NCBI RefSeq assembly: GCF_000243255.1
Contig: NZ_CM001436.1
Span: forward strand, 2,134,957 to 2,198,956
Length of the DNA: 64,000 nt
Reading direction: 5' to 3'
From: Methanoplanus limicola DSM 2279
GTDB taxonomy: Archaea; Halobacteriota; Methanomicrobia; Methanomicrobiales; Methanomicrobiaceae
Shown: positions 45,567-54,424 of the stretch, in pieces
Layout: each line of letters starts with the position of its first letter
Position numbering within the stretch: position 1 is the first letter of the stretch
The notes under the pieces: generated by a model
The model's input: the letters and a program-made list of their open reading frames with translations, nothing else
Database searches by the model: none
What the model was told of the DNA's origin: nothing
Program-made: the position numbers and the translations under genes

Positions 45567-47279
45567 ATGCTTACTGTAGGAATTTACGGCATACCTGACA
45601 CATCCGGATTTTCCGGATCTCCGGCATACAGCCACGATCATTCCCTTACTCTTATGAGGGAGGGCAGAGTACTGTCATATATTCAGCTTGAAAGATATAC
45701 TCAAAAAAAGCATGATAACCGGCTTTGTGACTATATTGAAGAAATACTCAGTGATCTTCTCTCCCTTCATTTAAGAGCAGATGAACCCTTAAGATTTGTT
45801 ATGGCAAATTCCTTTTTAGGGGATTCGTTCATATCTTCCGGCGGAAATCTGCGTATTGAACCTAAAAAAATATTAAAAATAGAAGAGATCATTGCTCCTG
45901 CAAGGTGCAGTTTTTTCCCGGACGGACTTGAGAAAAAAGAATGTGAAGCATATATAATCTGCCATGAATTTGCACACATTGCTTCAGTCCTTCCTTTTTA
46001 CAGAGATTTCCCAAACAACTCCCTTTTAGTTCATCTGGATGGCGGAGCTTCAGTCTCAAACTGTTCTGTCTGGCATTATGATAAAGGCAAAATCAGGCTC
46101 CTTGACCATTCATGGGACAAACTTAAAAAATATGTCAACAATTTTAATGCGAATCCACTTGTAAGATTTATTCTGAACCATGAACCCTCAGATCATCTGG
46201 CAATTCCTGGAAAACTGATGGGCTATAGTTCATATGGAAATGACAATGAGTACGTCAGGAAATGGCTTATTGAAAATAATTTCTTTCTGGATTTTACTGG
46301 TGAAAAAGAAGAACTCTTAGCTACAATAAATAATAAATTCAAAACAAAATTTAAGACTTATGACTTGGATAAACAATTTTTTAAAGATGTTGCCTTTGCG
46401 ATTCAAAGAGAATTTGAAGAGAAAGTGATAGATTATCTCTCTGTCTGGCAGGAGAAATGTTCTGCTGAAAATCTTGTATATTCAGGTGGAAGTGCTCTGA
46501 ACATAATTTTGAACTCTAAAATTCAGCGATCAGGCAGATTCAAAAAGATCTGCATTCCACCTGCTGTGAGTGACTGCGGCCTTTCGCTTGGGGCAGCCAG
46601 TTATCTGGAATGGAGAGAACATGGAAGTATTAAAAAACATAGTCCTTTCCTGAATAATTATCCTGACAATTCAAAAGATAATAAACCGTTTTTAAATCCA
46701 CAGGAGATCGGCGATCTTATTTATCAGAATAAAGTAATTGGACTTTTCATTGGAAATAGTGAAACCGGCCCAAGAGCACTCGGTCACAGGAGTATTATTG
46801 GAAGACCGGATAATTATGAGCTTAGAATTAAAATCAGTGAATCAATAAAAGGACGGGAATGGTACCGCCCTGTTGCTCCGGTAATGACTGAAAAAATTGC
46901 TAAAAAGGTACTTGTTGAAGATATCAAAGAGGATAATCTATGTAGGTTTATGCTTGGAGCCTATAATGTAAAAGAAGGTTACCAGGATAAATTGTCAGGT
47001 GTAATTCATGCGGACAATACAGTTCGTGCCCAGATAATATACAAAAATGATTCTGATACAGAATTATTATACAGAATTCTTGAATATCTGGAACAGAAAT
47101 ATGAAATATTTGCCCTGATCAACACGTCATTTAATATCAGGGGCAGACCTATTATTCAGAGACCTGAAGATGCTCCCTCACTTGCAGAAAAAATGGGGCT
47201 TGATGGAATCATAATTAATGGAAATACATATATATTACACAACACATACTTAAAATCTGAATTTAAACCTCAAAAATAA
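45567..47279 (+). CDS. NodU/CmcH/TobZ-type O-carbamoyltransferase
   Basis: 570 residues. The N-terminal half is Kae1-like: H-x-x-x-H metal ligands in CHEFAHIASVLPFY, and LLVHLDGGASVSNCSVW. The C-terminal half is YrdC-like with FIGNSETGPRALGHRSIIGRP, GREWYRPVAPVM and INTSFNIRGRPIIQRP. Such enzymes make carbamoyl-adenylate from carbamoyl phosphate and ATP and pass the carbamoyl to a hydroxyl of a sugar or natural product. That strongly supports a small-molecule, glycan or peptide-conjugate product for this operon. It is the last gene of the run. Confidence 0.92.
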   Translation: MLTVGIYGIPDTSGFSGSPAYSHDHSLTLMREGRVLSYIQLERYTQKKHDNRLCDYIEEILSDLLSLHLRADEPLRFVMANSFLGDSFISSGGNLRIEPKKILKIEEIIAPARCSFFPDGLEKKECEAYIICHEFAHIASVLPFYRDFPNNSLLVHLDGGASVSNCSVWHYDKGKIRLLDHSWDKLKKYVNNFNANPLVRFILNHEPSDHLAIPGKLMGYSSYGNDNEYVRKWLIENNFFLDFTGEKEELLATINNKFKTKFKTYDLDKQFFKDVAFAIQREFEEKVIDYLSVWQEKCSAENLVYSGGSALNIILNSKIQRSGRFKKICIPPAVSDCGLSLGAASYLEWREHGSIKKHSPFLNNYPDNSKDNKPFLNPQEIGDLIYQNKVIGLFIGNSETGPRALGHRSIIGRPDNYELRIKISESIKGREWYRPVAPVMTEKIAKKVLVEDIKEDNLCRFMLGAYNVKEGYQDKLSGVIHADNTVRAQIIYKNDSDTELLYRILEYLEQKYEIFALINTSFNIRGRPIIQRPEDAPSLAEKMGLDGIIINGNTYILHNTYLKSEFKPQK

Positions 47280-47525
47280 GATTGTGCTGACAGCAGAAGA
47301 ATTACAACAAATTCCAACCCAAATATTAGACTATTTTACTGTTGTCAGATTAGTTTTTCTGCTTTACCATTCGTCACTTCAGGACATGGGGCAACTGCTT
47401 CATGAATATTATCAATTTTAGCAGTTTATCCGGCCACGATTTCATGCAGACATCGTACAGCAAAATGAGAGTATATTAAAAAGAACAGTGATGTCAGAAA
47501 AAAAGAATTTGGGTTTTGTATTTAT

Positions 47526-49031
47526 TTATGCAACGTGGATGTATTTTGCAACGAGTTCTGCTATAGCTTCATCGTTACCGTAGAGTTTCTCAGAAAGTCC
47601 CTTGTCTTTGTATGCCTTGAGCATCTCGATTCTTGCGTCAATCATGTTTGCCGGGAAGATATCGTTCTCCTCGAATACTGCACGCTTCTCAGCAAGAACA
47701 TCTGCTGATTCTTCGCATGAAACAGGGAGCTGCTTGAGCTGTGCAAGGCGTTCCGCATTTTCAGGTGCAAAGATGTTTACATTAACGTAGAGATCATCTG
47801 CCCTCTCGACACCGTCTTTCATGTTAAGTCCGTGGAGTGAACCTACGATAAGACTTGCAACAAGGAGATATGGGTCTGCTGATCCGTCACCGACACGGTA
47901 TTCAAAGGTCTGCTTTGATGGTCTGTCAAGTGAAATTGTAACATCGCCCGGATTTGCGTCCAGTGTCATGCTCTTGTCTACATTCCATCCAAGTGGTACA
48001 CGGATAACAACTGAGCGGTTGCGGTCTCCCCAGCAGATATTTGTTGGTGCTTCCTGGTGTGGAACGAGGCGGAGGTATGATGTTGGAACTGTGTTTCCAA
48101 ATGCAGTAATTGCATCACCAATGTCAAGGACACCTGCAATCATCTTCTTTGCTGTTGTGCTCAGAACACCATTCTCAACGAGGAGGTTTTTGCCGTCCTT
48201 CTCTGCGAGCATGTGAATGTGAAGACCTGAACCTGCCTTTCCGACTGTGATCTTTGGTGCAAAGCTGATCTCAACGCCGTATCTGTATCCGAGCATCCTG
48301 ACCATCCACTTTGCGATGATGAGTGATTCGACTGCCTGCTCTGCCGGCATTGGAAGGAACTCAATCTCGTGCTGCTCATTGTATACTTCGCCCTGAGTAA
48401 AGCATCCTACTTCAGAGTGGCCGTACTTGATCTTTCCGCCTGCCTGTGCAATGAGCTTCATTGCTTCGACACGGAGTTCTTCGTATTTTACAAACGGCTC
48501 AACGGAGTGATATCCCTTCTGGTCAACAGGTGGGAAGACATCTTCTTTGTCACCGATTACGTAGTACTCAAGTTCTGCAAGGCACTTGAAGGTTGCACCG
48601 GTCTGCTTTGTAAATTCAGCGTCTGCCTTCTTAAGGATTGTCTCTGCTGAGGATTCAAGTGGCTTTCCTTCATTGTCATAGTATGAACAGAGTATCTCAA
48701 GTGTAGGGATTTCTGTGAATGGATTTACGAAAGCTGTCCTGTAGCGTGGAATTACGTACAGGTCACTGCTCTCTGCTCCGACAAATGAGAAGAGACTGCT
48801 TCCGTCAACCCTCTCTCCGTCTGTGAGGATTGTATCAAGGTATTCCTTTGATGAGATAACAAAGTTCAGCATCTTAAGTTTGCCGTCTCCACCCTCATAG
48901 CGGAAGTTAACCATCTCAATACCTTTTGCCTCACAGAAGGCAACAATATCGTCTTTTGTAAATTCTGAAGGGGATTTCTTCAGAAACTGAACGAGTTCGT
49001 TCGGGTTCATTGCAACTTCATTGATTGTCAT
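47526..49031 (-). CDS. glnA: Glutamine synthetase, type I
   Basis: 501 residues; makes glutamine from glutamate, ammonia and ATP. Motifs: DGSSLFSFVGAESSDLY (beta-grasp end and latch), ECLAELEYYV-type glutamate-binding strand, GHSEVGCFTQGEVYNEQHEIEF, HIHM in KAGSGLHIHM, VPTSYLRLVPHQEAPTNICWGDRNRS with the substrate Arg residues, and a C-terminal NMIDARIEMLKAY. It is longer than the usual 440-470 residues by an N-terminal 20-residue extension and extra surface loops. ATG 49031 is used here; an ATG seven codons on (MNPNEL) is possible. The TATA box suggests a very short leader. Confidence 0.93.
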   Translation of the reverse strand: MTINEVAMNPNELVQFLKKSPSEFTKDDIVAFCEAKGIEMVNFRYEGGDGKLKMLNFVISSKEYLDTILTDGERVDGSSLFSFVGAESSDLYVIPRYRTAFVNPFTEIPTLEILCSYYDNEGKPLESSAETILKKADAEFTKQTGATFKCLAELEYYVIGDKEDVFPPVDQKGYHSVEPFVKYEELRVEAMKLIAQAGGKIKYGHSEVGCFTQGEVYNEQHEIEFLPMPAEQAVESLIIAKWMVRMLGYRYGVEISFAPKITVGKAGSGLHIHMLAEKDGKNLLVENGVLSTTAKKMIAGVLDIGDAITAFGNTVPTSYLRLVPHQEAPTNICWGDRNRSVVIRVPLGWNVDKSMTLDANPGDVTISLDRPSKQTFEYRVGDGSADPYLLVASLIVGSLHGLNMKDGVERADDLYVNVNIFAPENAERLAQLKQLPVSCEESADVLAEKRAVFEENDIFPANMIDARIEMLKAYKDKGLSEKLYGNDEAIAELVAKYIHVA

Positions 49032-49372
49032 GTTCCAATAAAGGTTAGTTATAATCTATATAAGAATAGTCGTAATTGAATCAACGATATTTAGAACAAT
49101 ATAGGAAGCTATATTAACAATAGAAAGAAGAGCGCATCCACCAGAAGATCTGAATAGCATTCAGCCCCATAAAAGAGAGATTATGTCAAAAAAGAGCAAA
49201 ATATAAGATATTTTTAAACTTATACAAATCCGGCCAAACCGCACAGGCAGATATATAGTATATATTAATTCCCCCAATTATCCCGGAAATTCCGGTTTTA
49301 TTAAATGAAAAATCAAAACTGAAAATCAGCATATTTTAATCCCGGGAAAATAAAAAATATGAATGAACTCAC
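49032..49372 (-). promoter_or_regulatory. glnA promoter and upstream palindrome (341-bp gap)
   Basis: On the minus strand a TATA box (cttatatag, plus-strand 49056-49064) lies about 26 bases before the glnA start region. Further upstream, aatatag / gaag / ctatatt at 49098-49115 is a perfect 7-bp inverted repeat, a candidate operator. No full GGAA-N6-TTCC site of the nitrogen repressor NrpR was found. The rest of the gap, including the side before the TrmO gene at 49373, holds no gene that could be recognised. Confidence 0.5.
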
Positions 49373-49951
49373 ATGGATATTAAATCAGAAGATTCAGCAG
49401 AAGTTACATCCGGCTTTGAAATTGATAACCCTGCAGACATCACCATTCGCCCGATAGGAATAGTAAAAAACAATTGTCTAAAACCCCCTCTTGTAGCCGG
49501 TAAAGACGGACTTAAATTAAACGGCGAATATGAAGAGACAATAGAGAAGTTTCACTCTGTCAGAGAGGATATATCTGAAATTATACTCAAAGAAGAGTAT
49601 GCCGGACTTTTAGAAGATATAGAGGATTATTCACATATTGTAATTTTATACTGGGGACATGAGATAACTGAAGAAGGACGCAGCCTTAAAAAGGTACACC
49701 CGATGGGCGTTGAGACAAACCCGCTCACAGGACTGTTCTGCACGTGCAGCCCGGCCCGCCCAAATCCTGTCCTGACAAAGGTAGTCCGCCTCCTGGAAGT
49801 AAAGGGGAATGTCCTGAAGGTATCCGGACTGGACGCCATTGACAAAAGCCCTGTAATTGACATAAAACCATATGTCATTGAATTCTACCCAAGGGACGAT
49901 GTCAGAATTCCGGACTGGATGAAAGTTATCGTTGAAAACTACGAAGAGTAA
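49373..49951 (+). CDS. TrmO/TsaA-type tRNA methyltransferase
   Basis: 192 residues of the UPF0066 (YaeB/TsaA/VirR, TrmO) family. In bacteria TrmO methylates N6 of t6A37 in certain tRNAs. Family segments: IRPIGIVKNNC near 25, LEDIEDYSHIVILYWGHE, the signature LFCTCSPARPNPV near 120-132, and VSGLDAIDKSPVIDIKPYV near 155. Archaeal members often have unproven targets. It is a single gene. ATG 49373 follows a T/A-rich leader. Confidence 0.85.
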   Translation: MDIKSEDSAEVTSGFEIDNPADITIRPIGIVKNNCLKPPLVAGKDGLKLNGEYEETIEKFHSVREDISEIILKEEYAGLLEDIEDYSHIVILYWGHEITEEGRSLKKVHPMGVETNPLTGLFCTCSPARPNPVLTKVVRLLEVKGNVLKVSGLDAIDKSPVIDIKPYVIEFYPRDDVRIPDWMKVIVENYEE

Positions 49952-50016
49952 TAACCATTCCGTCAGGAATGTGGAAATGTTATTGTCCGGAAGAATAATA
50001 TGGCATCTCCGGATTC

Positions 50017-50025
50017 TTTTTTTTT
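50017..50025 (+). terminator. T9 terminator after the TrmO-type gene
   Basis: Nine consecutive T residues lie 66 bp past the stop and 27 bp before the next gene start. Confidence 0.45.
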
Positions 50026-50051
50026 AAACATAACGCCCTGAAAAGTCATTC

Positions 50052-51296
50052 ATGAGTAACAGCCCACAGATAGAGGATGGAATACAGAATTCTTCACAGG
50101 GGAAAAGAGGAATTAATCAGCCGGTCAATCAGCCAGTCTGTGGAAATGACAATTTAAAAATCTATATCCTGAATCAGATAAAACAAATAAGCATCCTGAT
50201 GATAAACCGGAAATTTTTACCCGTATTATGCGTCCTTTCAGCAGGAGCACTCTTCGCAGCCGGAACTCCGCTTGCAAAACTGCTCCTGAATGATATGCAG
50301 CCATTAACCCTTGCATCCGTCCTCTATCTCGGCAGTGCTGCCGGTCTTTTGATTTTTTATCTGTTTTCAAGGTTTTTAGCCGGAAAAAGAGGCAAAAATA
50401 AGAGGCATACAAGAGAGGCACCGCTTACAAAGGAAGACCTCCCCTGGCTTGCAGGTTCGGTCTTTTTTGGATCAATCCTCTCAACAGTCCTTTTAATGAT
50501 AAGTCTGCCTCATGTCCCGGCAGTGACCGCTTCAATGCTTCTTAGTTTTGAGGCAGTAGCCGGGACAGCAATCGCAGCGACTATATTTCATGAACCTGTC
50601 GGAAAAAGAGTATGGGCGGCCCTTGGACTTATAACACTTGCATGCCTTCTGCTTACGTACACCCCCGGAGCAGAAACCGGCCTATCACTTGGTGCACTGG
50701 GGGTTATCCTGACCTGCACATGCTGGGGTATTGACTGCAATCTGGGGCGTAAAATATCATCAAAGGACCCCGTCTCAATAGTCCTTGCAAAAGGTCTTGG
50801 GGCAGGAATAGTCCTCTTCATCCTTGCAGAGATAACAGGCTCAGACTTCCCTCCGCTGCCGGAGATGATTCCGGCAATGATTGTTGGTTTCTTCTCATTT
50901 GGCGGGCTTATGGTCACCCTTTACTTCTACGGACTTCGGGGTCTCGGATCTGCCAGGGCCGGATCAATATTCGGAATGAACCCGGCATTCGGAGTAATAT
51001 TTTCATTTATCATCTTTCAGGATATTCCCGGAGCCATGTTCTTTCTTGTACTGCCGCTTGTTGCACTCGGACTTTATCTTCTTGCAACCGAGAACCATTC
51101 CCACATACATACCCATCCGGCTGAGAGCCATGAGCACCGGCATTCCCATGACGACCTTCACCATGACCATGAGCACAGTCCTGGCAGTCCTCCGGTGGAC
51201 AAAAACGGCCATCACTCACATATCCACACCCATGAGGAATTCTCACATGAACACCCGCACAGACCTGATATTCACCACCGGCACAGGCATGAGTGA
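50052..51296 (+). CDS. EamA/DMT transporter with His-rich tail
   Basis: 414 residues from ATG 50052. A start at 50199 (MINRKFLPVL) would remove a 49-residue polar lead and may be the real one, since residues 55 onward begin the first membrane helix. Ten hydrophobic segments form two EamA halves (GALFAAGTPLAKLLL near 58; VILTCTCWGIDCNLGRKIS near 218). The last 65 residues hold about 25 His residues in H-x-H clusters (HSHIHTH, HEHRHSHDD, HHDHEHS). Such tails bind nickel, cobalt or zinc, so a metal-linked transport role is likely but not proven. Standard EamA proteins lack this tail. Confidence 0.85.
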   Translation: MSNSPQIEDGIQNSSQGKRGINQPVNQPVCGNDNLKIYILNQIKQISILMINRKFLPVLCVLSAGALFAAGTPLAKLLLNDMQPLTLASVLYLGSAAGLLIFYLFSRFLAGKRGKNKRHTREAPLTKEDLPWLAGSVFFGSILSTVLLMISLPHVPAVTASMLLSFEAVAGTAIAATIFHEPVGKRVWAALGLITLACLLLTYTPGAETGLSLGALGVILTCTCWGIDCNLGRKISSKDPVSIVLAKGLGAGIVLFILAEITGSDFPPLPEMIPAMIVGFFSFGGLMVTLYFYGLRGLGSARAGSIFGMNPAFGVIFSFIIFQDIPGAMFFLVLPLVALGLYLLATENHSHIHTHPAESHEHRHSHDDLHHDHEHSPGSPPVDKNGHHSHIHTHEEFSHEHPHRPDIHHRHRHE

Positions 51297-51440
51297 AACA
51301 GGCAGTTGACGTTATTAAATTACTTACGGGCAAATCAAAATTACCGATAGCATAATAATGGTTGCAAATAAACAGAGAAATGAATAATTCAAATGATTAT
51401 TTCAGGCAAATGAGCCAGATTATAAAAAGGAGGATTAAAC

Positions 51441-52013
51441 CTGAATTCCTATCAATCAAAACAATCTGATTCCGGCCCTATAAATAGCCAGACATTCAAT
51501 CCCGGATTCATCAATGAGATAACAGACACCGGATTATATCCGGAGTTAAGAAGCGCCCTCCTTAAAATTATAGACGAATTAAATATTAAGTCCGGAGATA
51601 AGGTAACTAAAACTGTTATAGCAGCTGAATCATCAAAAAGCTGTAAAGATTTCAGGTTATTAGCTGAAAAATCATTTGATGAACTAAATAAGCGCTTAGA
51701 AGTCAGATTCCCCGGAAAAGACGGACTCATAGAATATCTGAATGAAAATAAGGAATTATACCTCCCTCTGGTATTTGCAGCAGTAGCCTCCGTGAAGGAA
51801 TTTGGTAAAAATTCACAGGTTTCAGTAGAACTTTACAGAGACCCTGAGATATACGACAGATACATCGCCATTTATGTCAGGCAATATTCATATGATGATG
51901 ATATTATGGACAGGATTGACAGGATATGCAATGAATATGAAAAATACATTGCTGATACCGGAGGCTGGATGATAATTACAACAGATTTTAAACCTCCGGC
52001 TGACCGAATATGA
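51441..52013 (+). CDS. Partner gene of HEPN protein, probable CTG start
   Basis: A 190-residue frame begins at CTG 51441, 7 bases after a perfect Shine-Dalgarno (aggagg, 51428-51433). An in-frame stop at 51423-51425 excludes any upstream start, and no ATG, GTG or TTG occurs in frame until the GTG at 51792, which would leave only 73 residues. The C-terminal part (LYRDPEIYDRYIAIYVRQ, then GWMIITTDFKPP) is a conserved block often encoded beside HEPN genes. The next gene overlaps by 4 bp. I infer an antitoxin or regulatory partner of the HEPN protein; it lacks the GS-x-x-D-x-D site of MNT antitoxins. Confidence 0.68.
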   Translation: MNSYQSKQSDSGPINSQTFNPGFINEITDTGLYPELRSALLKIIDELNIKSGDKVTKTVIAAESSKSCKDFRLLAEKSFDELNKRLEVRFPGKDGLIEYLNENKELYLPLVFAAVASVKEFGKNSQVSVELYRDPEIYDRYIAIYVRQYSYDDDIMDRIDRICNEYEKYIADTGGWMIITTDFKPPADRI

Positions 52014-52372
52014 CATTTTTCTGGCCTGACATTCTCCTCATCGTTAAATTCCTTCAGGAGAATAAAGGTAAGCTCCCAAAAGAAGCAGCTGACAGAACAA
52101 TAATCAGCAGATCGTATTATGCTGCCTTTTCGCATGTAAAATATTATGCAGGAGATAATCTGGATTTCAGGCCAAATAATAACCCGGAAGATCATCTGCT
52201 CATACGTTCATTCCTTAGGTCCAAAGGTGAATATAAACTTGCAAGGAAACTCCAGGATCTTCGCGGATGGAGAAATAATGCTGACTATGATGACCCCGCA
52301 TATACAGTAAATGAAAATAATGTCAAAATGTCCATAAAATATGCAGAGGATATCATTGAAGCATTCAAATAA
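52010..52372 (+). CDS. HEPN-domain protein (toxin-like)
   Basis: 120 residues, all helical. The family features are RTIISRSYYAAFSHVKYYA near 30-48, and KLARKLQDLRGWRNNADYDD near 78-97, where R-N-N-A-D-Y replaces the usual R-x4-6-H catalytic core of ribonuclease HEPN proteins. It may therefore belong to the non-catalytic or differently acting branch. It overlaps the CTG-initiated partner gene by 4 bp (ATGA), the usual layout of two-gene toxin-antitoxin modules. Confidence 0.78.
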   Translation: MTFFWPDILLIVKFLQENKGKLPKEAADRTIISRSYYAAFSHVKYYAGDNLDFRPNNNPEDHLLIRSFLRSKGEYKLARKLQDLRGWRNNADYDDPAYTVNENNVKMSIKYAEDIIEAFK

Positions 52373-52530
52373 ACCATCAAACTCCAAATTATTCTTACAT
52401 CATCCGGATGTTAGTCCGGTTCAGCCGGAAATCTGCCGAAAATATCCGGAAAATAAATTAAAGCCTTAAACATTAAGATGTATGTAATATCCGGGATATT
52501 TGTCCGGGAACAGACGAAAGGAAATTAATT

Positions 52531-54288
52531 ATGAGAAAAATATCAGAGAAAAAACTCATCGCCGGAATTATCATTCTGGCTGTAATATTTATGGCCGTAA
52601 CTTTTGCATTTATTCTGCCAAAAAATCCGGTTTACAACCCGGAAGTCAGTGACACCCCGAATCCCGGAGATGGAAAAGATATGCAGACGGCATCCGGGGA
52701 AAAGCCTGATTTAAATACTCTCAGAATTCTTGCAACTCCGGATATACACAGCCACATATTCCCGATGAGTGATAATGATACAGGGACACGAATCGGACGC
52801 ATTGCTGCACTTGCAGATACGCTTGGAGAAGAAGATGACAATACGCTCTATCTCTTTGCAGGCGATCTCGGAGAGGGCAGTTTTTATCATATGTATTCCG
52901 GAATTCCGGAAGTTAAATCATACTCAATGGCGGGTGTTGACGCTGCTGTGCCCGGAAACCATGCCTTTGATTTCTCAACCGGAAATTTTAAGCAGTGGGT
53001 AACAAATGCCTCATATCCTGTCGTCTGTGCAAACCTCGATTTCACAGATCCGGAACTGAACCAGTCTGTAAAGGACTATACAGTCCTTAATGCCGGAGGG
53101 ATGAAGGTAGGCGTATTCGGTATAATTACACCTCAGCTTGATAAGATAGTGAAACTCGGCGATGATGTAATTCTGTACAGGAATACCACAGAGATGGGTA
53201 ATCTGGCAGTAAAATCACTGAAGAACGAAGGTGTGGATATAATTATTGCCCTCACACACCAGGAGAAGGATGAAGAACTCCCATTTGCAGAGTATGTGTC
53301 CGGAATTGACCTTATCATAGGAGGGCATGACCATCTGGTCTGGAATGAGACAGTAACTTCACCGGATGGCAGAAATACTCTGATTGTCCATTCCGGAAAA
53401 TATGGTGAAGAGCTGGACACTGTGGATCTCACAGTCGGGGACGGAGATGTTATTGACAGTTCAATCGGGCGTTATCAGATTACGGAGGATATGCCTGATG
53501 ACGATGCCATCACATCTTATGTAATGTCATATTATGAAAACTACACAGAGAGCCTCTCCAAACCTATAGGGTACACAACCGTGCCTCTTGACTTACGGCA
53601 ATCTGCTCTTAGAACAGGTGAGACAAATGCCGGAGATCTCGTTGCTGATTCAATACGGAAAAATGTTCCCGGAGTCGATGTCGCACTGATAAATTCAGGA
53701 GCGATAAGGGGTGACTGCATCATACCTGCCGGAGAGATAACATACCTGACTGTCAGTAAAATTCTCCCTTATGAAAATATAATCGTCAAAATTGAGATGA
53801 CAGGTGAGGAGATTAAGGATACCCTTGAGAGATCAGCCTCTGCAATAATTGTTGACGGTGACAACTGCCCTGGTGAGTACAGACTGCCATCCGGAGGTTT
53901 TTTGCAGGTTTCGGGGATAAATTTTGAGATAAATACAGAGGCAGAGACTTTCTGCTTAGATTATGATGCAGATTCATCTCCTGCTAACCAGGCTGGTTCT
54001 GATTCAGAAACAAAATCTGCAACCATTAAGTGTGCAGGCATGCGGATCGAAAACCTGTCACTGGTGACAGAATCAGGCATTGTGCCCCTTGATCCTTCTA
54101 AAACCTACACTGTTGCCGTAAATGATTATATCTCCGGCGGAGGGGACGGATATACCAATCTGGAGGCAATCCCTGAAAGCCGGAAGTATAATACCGAGAT
54201 TAACCTGGAAAATCTTCTGACTGATGATATTGTCAAAAACTCACCGATAACACCAGGTACTGACAGAAGGATCAAAGTCCTGCGGTGA
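52531..54288 (+). CDS. Secreted bifunctional metallophosphatase/5'-nucleotidase
   Basis: 585 residues. A hydrophobic N-terminal segment (about 8-30) serves as signal or anchor. The calcineurin-like metal site is built from ATPDIHSHIFP (near 70), FAGDLGEGSF, PGNHAFDFS, IALTHQEKDEE and IIGGHDHLVW. The C-terminal nucleotidase domain has INSGAIRGDCIIPAGEITYLTVSKILPYEN near 385-415 and YTVAVNDYISGGGDGY near 530, where Asn, Arg and the aromatic residues bind the base. It hydrolyses nucleotides outside the cell to recover phosphate and nucleosides. A single gene followed by a T8 run. Confidence 0.92.
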   Translation: MRKISEKKLIAGIIILAVIFMAVTFAFILPKNPVYNPEVSDTPNPGDGKDMQTASGEKPDLNTLRILATPDIHSHIFPMSDNDTGTRIGRIAALADTLGEEDDNTLYLFAGDLGEGSFYHMYSGIPEVKSYSMAGVDAAVPGNHAFDFSTGNFKQWVTNASYPVVCANLDFTDPELNQSVKDYTVLNAGGMKVGVFGIITPQLDKIVKLGDDVILYRNTTEMGNLAVKSLKNEGVDIIIALTHQEKDEELPFAEYVSGIDLIIGGHDHLVWNETVTSPDGRNTLIVHSGKYGEELDTVDLTVGDGDVIDSSIGRYQITEDMPDDDAITSYVMSYYENYTESLSKPIGYTTVPLDLRQSALRTGETNAGDLVADSIRKNVPGVDVALINSGAIRGDCIIPAGEITYLTVSKILPYENIIVKIEMTGEEIKDTLERSASAIIVDGDNCPGEYRLPSGGFLQVSGINFEINTEAETFCLDYDADSSPANQAGSDSETKSATIKCAGMRIENLSLVTESGIVPLDPSKTYTVAVNDYISGGGDGYTNLEAIPESRKYNTEINLENLLTDDIVKNSPITPGTDRRIKVLR

Positions 54289-54308
54289 TATTTTTCAAAA
54301 ACTCTCGC

Positions 54309-54316
54309 TTTTTTTT
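54309..54316 (+). terminator. T8 terminator after the nucleotidase
   Basis: Eight T residues lie 20 bp past the stop codon at 54286-54288, ahead of the ATPase gene. Confidence 0.45.
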
Positions 54317-54424
54317 ACCGGAATAAAGAATTATAACACCGAATATTGGCATAAATAATATTTTTAAACTGCCATGCCGGAGATGAAGCAAAGATAAATG
54401 AACCCTGAAATATAACAATAGTTA

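Noticed and set aside
49032-49372. NrpR operator (GGAA-N6-TTCC) before glnA
   Set aside because: Only a half match (ggaa with tta) was found near 49104.
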